8,900 nt of DNA from PALSA-1006 sp037140475. Its GTDB lineage: Bacteria; Pseudomonadota; Gammaproteobacteria; Burkholderiales; Gallionellaceae. The notes under the pieces were generated by a model, which saw only the letters and a list, made by a program, of their open reading frames with translations, did not search any database and was not told where the DNA came from. This document shows positions 1 through 7,351 of the stretch, piece by piece. The translations under genes were made by a program, and so were the position numbers. Positions within the stretch are counted from its first letter, which is position 1; every line of letters starts with the position of its first letter. The stretch lies in NCBI GenBank assembly GCA_037140475.1, contig JBAXEJ010000079.1, positions 1 through 8,900 on the forward strand, given 5' to 3'.

Positions 1-758
1 GTATCGGCAACAGCACGCTGGAAAAGCTCGCCAGCTACGCCGGAACTCGCAACATCAGCCTATTTGAAGCCGCCTTCGAAGGCCCGATGGAAGAACAACT
101 CCCCGCGCGCCAACACGAAGAATTAATTACTTTCTGTAACTTCATCAATCGCATGGAAGCACGTGCAGCCAAGGAAGACTGTACCCCTGTATTGGCCGAC
201 TTGATGAGCGCCATCGACTATGAAGCTTGGTTGTTTGATAGCCACGAACCGCGCCAAGCGGAGAGCAAGTGGTCAAACGTTAGCGACTTCATTGGCTGGA
301 TCAATCGCAAGTCAGAGGCTGATGGCAAAACTTTATTGGCTATGACACAAACCATCGCACTGATGAATTTACTTGAGGGTAAAAATGAAGAGGTCGATGC
401 CGTTTCACTCTCCACCCTACACGCTGCCAAGGGACTTGAATTTCCACACGTATACCTAGTCGGCGTGGAAGAAGGCGTACTACCTCACGAACGCAGCGAA
501 CTCCCCGAACAAATCGAAGAAGAGCGTCGCCTGATGTACGTTGGTATCACACGTGCACAGCGCTCCTTGCACATTAGCTACTGCATCAAACGCAAACGTG
601 GCAAAGAATGGGCCACTTGTGAGGCAAGTCGCTTCATCAAAGAGTTACCCGAGGGAGACGTGATTTTTGCGGGGGCCGTTCCAGCAGGAAACGCGCCAGA
701 GGTTAGCAAAGAAGAAGGTAAAGCTAAGTTGGCTAGACTAAAAGCAATGCTAGGCTAA
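1..758 (+). CDS. rep: ATP-dependent DNA helicase Rep, C-terminal part (5' end outside window)
   Basis: This is the last ~252 codons of a superfamily 1A (UvrD/Rep) 3'-5' DNA helicase, which unwinds DNA and helps forks pass protein roadblocks. The reading frame is open from position 3, upstream of the first ATG at 87, so the gene is cut by the window edge and not truly short. The beginning reads IGNSTLEKLASYAGTRN, a Rep-like 2B-domain stretch. Helicase motif V is visible as LSTLHAAKGLEFPHVYLVG and motif VI as EEERRLMYVGITRAQ, the arginine-finger region. The tail is charged and ends KLARLKAMLG; in E. coli Rep the C-terminal tail contacts the replicative helicase DnaB, but I cannot show that here. 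PcrA/UvrD is the alternative; Rep is preferred from the 2B segment and tail. The stop overlaps the stop of the convergent CYTH-CHAD gene by 4 bases. Confidence 0.93.
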   Translation, partial: IGNSTLEKLASYAGTRNISLFEAAFEGPMEEQLPARQHEELITFCNFINRMEARAAKEDCTPVLADLMSAIDYEAWLFDSHEPRQAESKWSNVSDFIGWINRKSEADGKTLLAMTQTIALMNLLEGKNEEVDAVSLSTLHAAKGLEFPHVYLVGVEEGVLPHERSELPEQIEEERRLMYVGITRAQRSLHISYCIKRKRGKEWATCEASRFIKELPEGDVIFAGAVPAGNAPEVSKEEGKAKLARLKAMLG

Positions 759-2245
759 GTCCAAAAATCCTGTTGATTGGCAAACTGCGTCCATTTTTTT
801 CGCAATTTCTTTAGGCGCCGATCATGTCCATGCTCGATTTCATCACTCAAACGCGCAATCAATTTTTGCCGTGTAGGCTTACCAATTTTGGCAAGTAGTT
901 GAAGTGCGACAACATGATCATTTATTTCACCCAGCACTTCTTGCAACTTTATTAGCGCATTAAGATAGCGTCTGATTTTCTTTGTCGCATAAAGAGAGGC
1001 AAATAACTCAATGCTGTAACGGAGGTTTTTGCAGGCAATGCGCAGTACATGCAGCTCACTAATTTCAGAATGAGAATTAATTTTTTCACTAAACTGTAAA
1101 ACTTTGCGCTTGTATTGCTGGAATATTTTTGGGGCAAATTTTAGTAGCTTCTGATGAGGTGGGTCTTCTGACCAATAGCGTCCATTCATCCATGCACCGA
1201 CCTGTAATAACAAGCGCTGCAACTTTCCTTTTTTTAAGATGGCATCGAGTTGCTGATGCTGTTGCCGACGAATTAGCTCACTTTGCTTAATCAGTGCTTT
1301 TGCTTCCGCATCAGATAGATCACATGCTGGCAACGTCTGCGTTACAAAGACATCCCATTCACGAGAAGTTCCAAGTATGCTTGCCAATTCCGCAACTTCG
1401 CTTTGCAATGAAGCTAACTCAGGATCAGCACGCAATCTGGAAATCATCTTGAGCACGATGCGCAAGCGTCTTAGCGCAACGCGAACTTGGTGAAGATACT
1501 CATCATCCGACTTGCCCACCGTGCCTGCCACATTTTCCTGTAAGTGAAGCAAACACGACCAAACCATATCCTGTAAGGCACACTTAACGTCAATCTCTGC
1601 ACTTAGTTCAGGTATACGCGCTTTAATAACTATTGCCTTGGGAGGATGCAACAAACGAAAGCCATATTCAGCCTTACTCGTTGCTTCAATTTCTAACGGA
1701 ACCACATCGAGAAGTGCCAGTGCCAACCGGAATAAGGACAAAGATTCGCCAGATTTCAGCTCTAGCTCAACTTCCGAAATCTCATGCACTAATTTACCTG
1801 CACGAACCTCCCCGCTATCGATGCTTAGCTCGATAAGCGCACCTTCATATTTCACCAGATAAATGGTGCGTTTAAATTCAGTGACAAACAAAGGCTGTAG
1901 ATGATTAATTAGGTCCGGAGGAAAATAAGTAGCGCCTTGTAATTCGAGCTCTGCCAAATCAAGTTGCTGATTTGGAACAAGTGACTCCCACTCATTGCGC
2001 TGATGCAAACCTGCATGTACTGAGCCACCGCCTTTTAGCGTTTGCCCCCACTGTTTACCTACACGCCGCAAGCGCAGCGCCATTTCATGGTGATGAAAAT
2101 ACAACTCTGGAGTATCGAAATAAATGCTGTGAAGCTTGCGTGTGATAGGTTTTTCACCCGTCAGTGAACGCAAAAAAGGGTGGCGCTTTAGTCTCAATAA
2201 ATGAGCAGGAGAGATGTGCAACTTGAGTTCGGTCTCTATCGCCAT
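755..2245 (-). CDS. CYTH and CHAD domain protein (YgiF-like inorganic triphosphatase)
   Basis: This 496-residue protein has an N-terminal CYTH (triphosphate tunnel) domain at about 1-200 and a C-terminal helical CHAD domain at about 218-490. The CYTH signature ExExK is E4-T-E6-L-K8, followed by YFDTP (42-46), ALRLR (56-60), the acidic strand EVELELK (158-164) and SKAEYGF (190-196); these residues normally line the tunnel that binds triphosphate and metal. The CHAD half carries the conserved helices HQVRVALRRLR (from H252) and HVLRIACKNLRY (from H399), plus INDH at 441-444; CHAD domains bind polyphosphate. The E. coli protein with this architecture, YgiF, is an inorganic triphosphatase of 433 residues, so tripolyphosphate hydrolysis is the best guess, not proven. 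It is the last gene of the lemA operon, 5 bases after the TPM gene. The Shine-Dalgarno sequence is weak, suggesting translational coupling. Confidence 0.9.
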   Translation of the reverse strand: MAIETELKLHISPAHLLRLKRHPFLRSLTGEKPITRKLHSIYFDTPELYFHHHEMALRLRRVGKQWGQTLKGGGSVHAGLHQRNEWESLVPNQQLDLAELELQGATYFPPDLINHLQPLFVTEFKRTIYLVKYEGALIELSIDSGEVRAGKLVHEISEVELELKSGESLSLFRLALALLDVVPLEIEATSKAEYGFRLLHPPKAIVIKARIPELSAEIDVKCALQDMVWSCLLHLQENVAGTVGKSDDEYLHQVRVALRRLRIVLKMISRLRADPELASLQSEVAELASILGTSREWDVFVTQTLPACDLSDAEAKALIKQSELIRRQQHQQLDAILKKGKLQRLLLQVGAWMNGRYWSEDPPHQKLLKFAPKIFQQYKRKVLQFSEKINSHSEISELHVLRIACKNLRYSIELFASLYATKKIRRYLNALIKLQEVLGEINDHVVALQLLAKIGKPTRQKLIARLSDEIEHGHDRRLKKLRKKWTQFANQQDFWT

Positions 2246-2250
2246 GGCAA

Positions 2251-2748
2251 TTAAAGAATCACCGGCTCATCCGGCAACTCATTTACCCTTGTACCGCTCG
2301 GTGGATATAACTGCGATAGGCGTTGCTGCACGCTTTTAATTCCCGCGATACTGCCTTCTTCAAATCGTCCCTGACGGAAAGCAGTACCCATTTTTTGGCA
2401 AATCGTTTCCCAAATTTTTTCTCCAAGCATGGCGTGTACGCCACGATCCGCAACGATCTCTACCTTACGATCAGCCAACAACACATAAATCAGTACACCG
2501 TTGTTGTGTTCGGTGTCCCACACCCGCAAACGAGAAAAAACTTCAATCGCGCGCTGGCGTGCAGACGTTCCCGCAACTAAAGGCACTAAATCCAGACCAT
2601 GCTCAACAACAAAACGTAATTGCCCAGCATAGGTTTGCTCAGCCTCAGCTATCGCACGCTCGATATTTTTTAGCGCAGTACGCGAAAAGCAACGATGCAC
2701 TGAAGCTTGGCCCATCGAAAGGTGTTTAACGATTCTTTTGATATTCAA
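2251..2748 (-). CDS. Short TPM-domain protein, TTG start
   Basis: This is a 165-residue TPM-domain protein (TPM_phosphatase family) without a signal peptide or clear membrane segment. The TPM core runs from about residue 22 to 150 and includes EVFSRLRVWDTEHNNGVLIY, a degradation of the secreted TPM pattern, then VEIVADRGVHAMLGEKIW and FRQGRFEEGSIAGI. It ends NELPDEPVIL, a tail I recall from other betaproteobacterial members. The start is TTG at 2748, directly after the TAA of the upstream gene. A GGGAG sequence 8 bases before the TTG supports it, and the resulting N-terminus NIKRIVKHL resembles that of relatives. An ATG at codon 12 (2713-2715) is the alternative. Its function is unknown; TPM proteins have been linked to phosphatase activity and to photosystem repair in plants, but neither can be assumed here. 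It sits between a secreted TPM protein and the CYTH-CHAD gene. Confidence 0.88.
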   Translation of the reverse strand: MNIKRIVKHLSMGQASVHRCFSRTALKNIERAIAEAEQTYAGQLRFVVEHGLDLVPLVAGTSARQRAIEVFSRLRVWDTEHNNGVLIYVLLADRKVEIVADRGVHAMLGEKIWETICQKMGTAFRQGRFEEGSIAGIKSVQQRLSQLYPPSGTRVNELPDEPVIL

Positions 2749-3618
2749 TTACCAATCTCCCGAAGCCCCACCGCCACCAAAATCTCCTCCGCCCCCGCCA
2801 AAGTCACTCCCACTGCTACTACCACCTCCGCTGAAACCTCCACCCCATCCACCAGAATTACCCGATGAATAATTTCCGCCCCTGCCACCCACTCCAAAGA
2901 TTAGCGACGACATAAATCCGATGGTAGCGGCGATCCCCGCTATCGCCATCGAGACCAACGCTAACCAAAACAAACCGCCAATAACACTACCTACAATCAA
3001 ACCACTGGGTAACTTTCCAATGAACTGGCGCAGAATAATGTTGCCGAATATAAACAGAAAGATAGATGGAATTAGCGCATTTGAAATTGGATCGTCATTT
3101 GCGCCTGATGTTGATGCCTGCTGCGACTCAGGAAGCGCCTCTCCCTGCACCACACTGATGATTGAAGATACACCTGCATCAATTCCAGCGTAGAACTCGC
3201 CGCGCTTGAAATACGGTGTAATCACTTCAGACACAATGCGTTTCGCCGTTGCATCTGGCAAAGCACCTTCAAGCCCATAGCCCACTTCAATGCGCAACTT
3301 GCGATCGTCTTTAGCAACAAGCAAGATCACACCATCATCAACGCCCTTACGACCAATCTTCCAACTCTCAGCAACGCGAATACTAAATTGCTCAATTGCC
3401 TCTGGTTGCGTCGATGGCACAATCAACACCGCAATTTGCGAACCTTTGCTCGCCTCAAAAACCGCTAATTTAGACTCCAGTGATTGTCGCTGAGTTGGGT
3501 CAAGCGTGGCTGTGAGATCGGTAACACGCTGACTGAGTTGCGGCACAGCAACCTCTGCTTGCGCTGTACCGTACAGCAACAAAGCAAGCAGAAGTACTCG
3601 CGTCCAGAACTGATTCAT
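2749..3618 (-). CDS. Secreted/membrane TPM-domain protein with Gly-rich tail (YgcG family)
   Basis: This 289-residue envelope protein has a signal peptide at 1-21 with a hydrophobic core LLLALLLYG and cleavage predicted after AQA. A periplasmic TPM domain follows at about 28-158, with GSQIAVLIVP, DDGVILLVAKDDRKLRIEVG and ITPYFKRGEFYAGIDAGV. Hydrophobic segments lie near 181-200 and 204-243, probably two or three membrane helices. The tail from about 244 is almost only Gly, Ser, Asp and Phe and ends GASGDW, the usual C-terminal pattern of this family. It begins at the base after the lemA stop (TAA then ATG) without a good Shine-Dalgarno, so translation is probably coupled to lemA. LemA next to a YgcG-like TPM gene is a common bacterial pairing. 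The molecular function is not established. Confidence 0.92.
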   Translation of the reverse strand: MNQFWTRVLLLALLLYGTAQAEVAVPQLSQRVTDLTATLDPTQRQSLESKLAVFEASKGSQIAVLIVPSTQPEAIEQFSIRVAESWKIGRKGVDDGVILLVAKDDRKLRIEVGYGLEGALPDATAKRIVSEVITPYFKRGEFYAGIDAGVSSIISVVQGEALPESQQASTSGANDDPISNALIPSIFLFIFGNIILRQFIGKLPSGLIVGSVIGGLFWLALVSMAIAGIAATIGFMSSLIFGVGGRGGNYSSGNSGGWGGGFSGGGSSSGSDFGGGGGDFGGGGASGDW

Positions 3619-4221
3619 TTACTTTGCTGGAGCAGTTTTAGGTGCGCCAAAATCAACCGTCGGAGCTTTGGACACTTCTTTCTCATTCTCCACCGTAAAT
3701 GAAGGCTTCACTGAATAGCTGAACATCATCGCGGTCAGATTGGTCGGAAAAGAGCGCGCCAACACGTTATAGGCCTGCACTGATTTGATGTAACGATTGC
3801 GTGCAACCGTGATGCGATTTTCTGTGCCTTCCAACTGCGCCTGCAAGTCGCGGAAGATAGCATCGGACTTTAGCTGAGGATAATTTTCCGTCACCATCAT
3901 CAACTTGTTCAATGCAGAAGTAAGCTCGCCCTGTACTGATTGAAACTTGGCAAACGCTTGCGCATCGTTAATCAGCGCAGGGGTCGCTTGAATACTGCCC
4001 ACTTTGGCTCGCGCCTCCGTTACCCCGATCAGCACCTCTTTTTCTTGAGCGGCATAACCTTTGACTGTATTCACCAGATTAGGAATCAAATCAAAACGAC
4101 GCTGGTATTGGTTTAATACTTCTGCCCAATCCGCTTTCACCTGCTCATCGTAGGATTGAAAATCGTTGTAGCCGCAACCGCTCAAAAGTAGCGTGATAAA
4201 AACCATCCACAAAGTACGCAT
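3619..4221 (-). CDS. lemA: LemA family lipoprotein
   Basis: This 200-residue LemA-family protein has an N-terminal lipoprotein signal: the hydrophobic stretch MVFITLLLSGC contains a lipobox LSGC with the acceptor cysteine at position 16. The residue after it is Gly, not Asp, so outer-membrane sorting is possible. The conserved LemA core is clear: YDEQVKADWAEVLNQYQRR, FDLIPNLVNTVKGYA, QEKEVL, a helical QGELTSALNKLMMVTENYP, and AVARNRYI-like RITVARNRYIKSVQAYN, then a C-terminal FPTNLTAMMF. These form the antiparallel helical bundle of the family. The cellular role of LemA is unresolved. The start has a strong AAGGAGA Shine-Dalgarno 7 bases upstream. It is the first gene of the lemA-TPM-TPM-CYTH/CHAD set and has its own promoter candidate. 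The C-terminus is rich in Lys, Pro and Ala. Confidence 0.95.
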   Translation of the reverse strand: MRTLWMVFITLLLSGCGYNDFQSYDEQVKADWAEVLNQYQRRFDLIPNLVNTVKGYAAQEKEVLIGVTEARAKVGSIQATPALINDAQAFAKFQSVQGELTSALNKLMMVTENYPQLKSDAIFRDLQAQLEGTENRITVARNRYIKSVQAYNVLARSFPTNLTAMMFSYSVKPSFTVENEKEVSKAPTVDFGAPKTAPAK

Positions 4222-4260
4222 TAAATAATCTCCTTGGAAAACTGATGAAAAACTATAGCA
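4222..4260 (-). promoter_or_regulatory. Extended -10 promoter candidate and ribosome binding site of lemA
   Basis: On the minus strand the 39-base gap reads TGCTATAGT at 4260-4252, a full extended -10 motif (TGn followed by TATAGT), with no recognisable -35. Transcription would start near 4245, giving a leader of about 24 bases with a strong AAGGAGA before the lemA ATG. This would let the lemA operon be transcribed separately from the dnaQ-flavoprotein genes upstream. I see no terminator in the gap, so read-through is also expected. Confidence 0.45.
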
Positions 4261-5439
4261 CTAAACAACCTGCCCTGCCGCATACCCTGACGCCCAAGCC
4301 CACTGAAAATTATAACCGCCTAGATGCCCTGTTACATCAACCACCTCACCAATGAAAAATAGGCCCGGCACATCATTCGCCTCCATTGTTTTTGAGGAAA
4401 GTGCTCGCGTGTCAACTCCCCCACAGGTTACTTCTGCCTTGCTGTATCCAAGTGTGCCTGTTGGGGAAATTTTCCAATCATGTAGTTGTGCGGCAATCAC
4501 GCTCAGCGCTTTCTCTGAAAACTGATTCAGCGGTTTATTTTCGGCAAACTGTTTGCACCACACTTCGGCAAAGCGCTTGGGTAAAAATTGCGTGAGGAAA
4601 TTATCGAGCATCATGCGGCTACTTCGTTGCTCGATGAATAATTGCCGCATGTCATGCTCTGGAAGCAAGTCTATGTGCAGCACTTCAACTTGTGTCCAAT
4701 ACGAGGAAATTTGCAGGATGGCTGGGCCACTTAAACCGCGATGAGTGAACAATAAGTTTTCGCGGAAAGATTGCTTGCCACAGCGCACTATCGCCTCAAC
4801 CGAAATGCCCGCCAACTCCGCATAGGCGCCCCACTCTTCAGGATGAAAACTCAGTGGCACCAGTCCAGCATGTAGTTTAGTGATGGGGATGCCAAATTGC
4901 TCTGCCACCTTGTAACCGAAAGGTGATGCACCGATCTTAGGAATGGACAAGCCGCCGGTGGCGATAACTAAAGAAGCTGCATGGAATAGGCCTCGATTTG
5001 TTTGCACTTGAAAACCTTCACCACGTTTGAGGCTGTCGATTTCGGCGGACAAAATTAGTTTCACTTCCACGGCATCACATTCGTCTTTCAGCATTTTGAT
5101 AATCGCTTCAGAGCCGTCATTGCAAAATAACTGACCCAGCGTTTTTTCACTGAATTTCAACCCATGCTTTTCCAGCAAAGCGATAAAGCGTTGTGGAGTA
5201 AATCGTGCTAATGCAGAACGGCAAAAATGAGGATTTTCTGAAAGATAATTTTCTGGCTTAATATTGAGGTTGGTGAAGTTGCAGCGCCCTCCACCAGAGA
5301 TCCGAATTTTCTCTGCGAGCTTGTGCGAGTGATCAAGTAAGAGAACAGAGCGTCCGCGTTTGCCTGCCTCAATCGCGCACATCAAACCCGCAGCACCCGC
5401 GCCTACGATCAAAACATCTACATTTGTTGTAGCACTCAC
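4261..5439 (-). CDS. HI0933/BaiN-family FAD-dependent flavoprotein
   Basis: This flavoprotein of the HI0933 (TIGR00275-type, YhiN/BaiN-like) family has about 392 residues. The FAD-binding Rossmann signature is GAGAAG at 13-18, followed by the family hallmark SGGGRCNFTN (48-57). A second conserved site near the C-terminus reads GLFFIGEVVDVTGHLGGYN, then FQWAWASGYAAGQ. Members are predicted NAD(P)/FAD oxidoreductases; the substrate is unknown for most, and BaiN acts on bile acids in gut bacteria, which is unlikely to apply here. I chose the GTG at 5439, which overlaps the dnaQ TGA (GTGA), has GGAAG 7 bases upstream and gives the N-terminus MSATTNVDVLIVGAG, of usual length for the family. In-frame alternatives are ATG at 5463 (AAAGG upstream) and TTG at 5469. 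The product is probably translationally coupled to dnaQ. Confidence 0.9.
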   Translation of the reverse strand: MSATTNVDVLIVGAGAAGLMCAIEAGKRGRSVLLLDHSHKLAEKIRISGGGRCNFTNLNIKPENYLSENPHFCRSALARFTPQRFIALLEKHGLKFSEKTLGQLFCNDGSEAIIKMLKDECDAVEVKLILSAEIDSLKRGEGFQVQTNRGLFHAASLVIATGGLSIPKIGASPFGYKVAEQFGIPITKLHAGLVPLSFHPEEWGAYAELAGISVEAIVRCGKQSFRENLLFTHRGLSGPAILQISSYWTQVEVLHIDLLPEHDMRQLFIEQRSSRMMLDNFLTQFLPKRFAEVWCKQFAENKPLNQFSEKALSVIAAQLHDWKISPTGTLGYSKAEVTCGGVDTRALSSKTMEANDVPGLFFIGEVVDVTGHLGGYNFQWAWASGYAAGQVV

Positions 5440-6137
5440 GTGGGGGCTTCCAGCTGCTTCCATAAACAAGCGCCTTTGCTGGCTTTATCAATGTCGGCCA
5501 ACTGTGTGGCATGAAGCGCCAACTCTTCTTCACTTGCCGCCAACACTCGAACACTCATCCGAATGACCTCACCTGATGCAGAAAAACTCTCCGCTTCTTT
5601 CTCCTGTGCATCTTCTCCTAACAGGCTCTCTTGCCCGCGAGTCATCGCGAGATAAACTTCGGCCAGCAATTCGGTATCCAGCAACGCGCCGTGCAAAGTA
5701 CGATGCGAGTTATCAATAAAGTAGCGGTCACATAACGCGTTCAGATTATTCTTTTTGCCCGGATGTAAATCTTTCGCCACCTTCAGCGTATCTAGCACTT
5801 TGTTTTCGAGCTTTGGTAAATTAAGTTTGGCTAACTCGGCATTCAAAAAGCCCATGTCAAATGGTGCGTTATGAATAATCAATTCAGCGTCCCCAATAAA
5901 CTCGAGTAAGGCCGGTGCAATTTCGGCAAATTTGGGTTCATCTTGCAATCGATCTAAGGTTAGACCATGCACTTTGGCGGCACCTTCGTCGATTTCTCTT
6001 TCAGGATTGATATAGCGATGAAAAGTACGCTCTGAAACCTTACGGCCATTCAGCTCAATCGCTGCCACCTCGATAATACGGTGACCCTGTTTGGGATCAA
6101 GGCCAGTCGTTTCAGTATCCAGCACAATCTGCTTCAT
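5436..6137 (-). CDS. dnaQ: DNA polymerase III epsilon subunit (proofreading 3'-5' exonuclease)
   Basis: This is the 233-residue DEDDh exonuclease that removes misincorporated bases within the Pol III core, together with alpha and theta. All catalytic residues are present: Exo I DTETTG gives D7 and E9, Exo II HNAPFDMGFLN gives D94, and Exo III HRTLHGALLDTELLAEVY gives H149 and D154. Just after the exonuclease domain lies QESLLG (169-174), in the place of the E. coli beta-clamp-binding motif QTSMAF and close to the general QxSLF pattern. The C-terminal ~55 residues are the flexible tail that tethers epsilon to the alpha PHP domain. The ATG overlaps the rnhA stop as ATGA, so the two are coupled. 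Unlike in E. coli, where rnhA and dnaQ are divergent, here they are co-directional. Confidence 0.97.
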   Translation of the reverse strand: MKQIVLDTETTGLDPKQGHRIIEVAAIELNGRKVSERTFHRYINPEREIDEGAAKVHGLTLDRLQDEPKFAEIAPALLEFIGDAELIIHNAPFDMGFLNAELAKLNLPKLENKVLDTLKVAKDLHPGKKNNLNALCDRYFIDNSHRTLHGALLDTELLAEVYLAMTRGQESLLGEDAQEKEAESFSASGEVIRMSVRVLAASEEELALHATQLADIDKASKGACLWKQLEAPT

Positions 6138-6589
6138 TTTTCTTTTCCATTTAAAATTTCTTCGACGCCGCGATTCGCCAACTCATCTGCGCGTTCATTT
6201 TCGACATGACCTGCGTGACCCTTAACCCACATCCACTCGATCTGATGTCGAGCCGCGGCCTCATCCAACCTACGCCACAAATCTTCATTCTTCACTGGTT
6301 GCTTAGATGCTGTTTTCCAACCCCGTTGCTTCCAGCCATGCACCCATTCACTAATGCCTTGTTGCACATACTTTGAGTCGGTGTGTAAACGCACATGGCA
6401 AGGTCGGCTTAGCACTTCAAGTGCAGCAATCGCCCCCATCAACTCCATGCGATTATTGGTGGTATGGGCTTCACCGCCAAACATTTCACGCTCTTTACCC
6501 TTGGTGCGCAACAACGCGCCCCAGCCGCCGACACCGGGATTGCCCTTGCAGGCGCCATCGGTAAAAATTTCAATAATCTCGTTCGTCAT
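6134..6589 (-). CDS. rnhA: Ribonuclease HI
   Basis: This 151-residue type 1 RNase H cleaves the RNA strand of RNA-DNA hybrids, removing R-loops and primers in the cytoplasm. The carboxylates D11 (FTDGACKGNPG), E49 (RMEL), D71 (HTDSKYV) and D135 (ERADELA) and the catalytic histidine H125 (VKGHAGH) all sit one residue downstream of their E. coli positions (D10, E48, D70, D134, H124). The basic protrusion/handle WVHGWKQRGWKTASKQPVKN is present, as is typical of bacterial RNase HI. The gene overlaps the upstream methyltransferase by 20 bases and the downstream dnaQ by 4 bases. Its Shine-Dalgarno is poor, consistent with coupling to the methyltransferase. Confidence 0.97.
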   Translation of the reverse strand: MTNEIIEIFTDGACKGNPGVGGWGALLRTKGKEREMFGGEAHTTNNRMELMGAIAALEVLSRPCHVRLHTDSKYVQQGISEWVHGWKQRGWKTASKQPVKNEDLWRRLDEAAARHQIEWMWVKGHAGHVENERADELANRGVEEILNGKEK

Positions 6590-7316
6590 CGCGTGTTTGT
6601 TGTGACACTTCTCTATTTAATTTTGGAGCTGCCGGAATCAGCTTACCCACAAATCCCTTATTCCATAGCGGTTTGATTAGGCGCATTCCCGGCACACGCT
6701 TTACTGCTTGCAGATAATAAACCCCACCACTCACCGCCCACCAACGGCCTCCAGCAGGCTCCATAAAATGGCAGCGCTGCAGCCATTTACGACTAATCAT
6801 TGGTGGCGCGTAACAAGCGAACTGACCACCCACTACCTCAAAACCTAATAACGCCAACCAATCTTTCAACCGTGACAAGGTAATAAAATCACCACACCAG
6901 GGATAGCCAATTTTGGGTCTCAACGCTCGACGCACCCCCCATAAACTTCTTGGATTGAAGCCGCTGATAATGACATGTCCCTCAGGACGCAACACACGCT
7001 CGATTTCTCGCAAAACCTGATGGGGATTTTTATTAAATTCCAGCACGTGGGGTAAAAGTGCCAGATCAATACTGCTAGATTCAAATGGAAGCTCTTCTAA
7101 CTCTAATCGTACCTGCGCACTAATTTCCTTAGCAGCGGCTATCTTTAAGGGCATCCGGCTAGCACGTAAAAAATCATGCTGCGGCAAACCAACTTGCAGT
7201 GCATTAAACCCAAAAATATCCGCTACACTACGGTCAAAATAATCATGCTCACGCGCAAGCAGATATTCACCTTGCGGCGTTCTCAGCCACTCAGCCAAAG
7301 AATTAGCAGTAGGCAT
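6570..7316 (-). CDS. YafS-like class I SAM-dependent methyltransferase
   Basis: This 248-residue protein has the Methyltransf_11 fold. ELPFESSSIDLALLPHVLEF (75-94) is the motif II/III region that follows the SAM-binding core, and QVLREIERVLRPEGHVIISG (100-119) is the typical post-core helix and strand. The usual glycine-rich SAM motif I is degenerate: where GxGxG is expected, the protein has LQVGLPQHDF (40-49), a pattern I associate with the YafS group. The substrate is unknown. In E. coli yafS lies between gloB and rnhA, and the order gloB / methyltransferase / rnhA / dnaQ is kept here, which strengthens the assignment. It is the first gene of the minus-strand run. No Shine-Dalgarno is evident before the ATG at 7316. 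Confidence 0.88.
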   Translation of the reverse strand: MPTANSLAEWLRTPQGEYLLAREHDYFDRSVADIFGFNALQVGLPQHDFLRASRMPLKIAAAKEISAQVRLELEELPFESSSIDLALLPHVLEFNKNPHQVLREIERVLRPEGHVIISGFNPRSLWGVRRALRPKIGYPWCGDFITLSRLKDWLALLGFEVVGGQFACYAPPMISRKWLQRCHFMEPAGGRWWAVSGGVYYLQAVKRVPGMRLIKPLWNKGFVGKLIPAAPKLNREVSQQTRDDERDY

Positions 7317-7351
7317 AGTGTAATTTTCGACCCACTTTATAAAAAATAATC
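7317..7351. promoter_or_regulatory. Divergent promoter region between methyltransferase and gloB
   Basis: These 35 bases hold the palindrome TTTATAAA (7336-7343), which can be read as a -10 box in both directions. Leftwards, TATAAA (7341-7336) has ATGACT (7365-7360) 18 bases upstream as a modest -35 inside gloB, and would start transcription near 7329 for the methyltransferase-rnhA-dnaQ operon. Rightwards, TATAAA (7338-7343) ends 8 bases before the gloB ATG, so transcription would start close to the ATG. No clear -35 is seen for the gloB direction. Confidence 0.4.

Noticed and set aside
2921..3193. 90-codon + strand open frame inside the TPM gene
   Set aside because: It is a shadow of the clearly coding minus strand, with no ribosome binding site and no domain.
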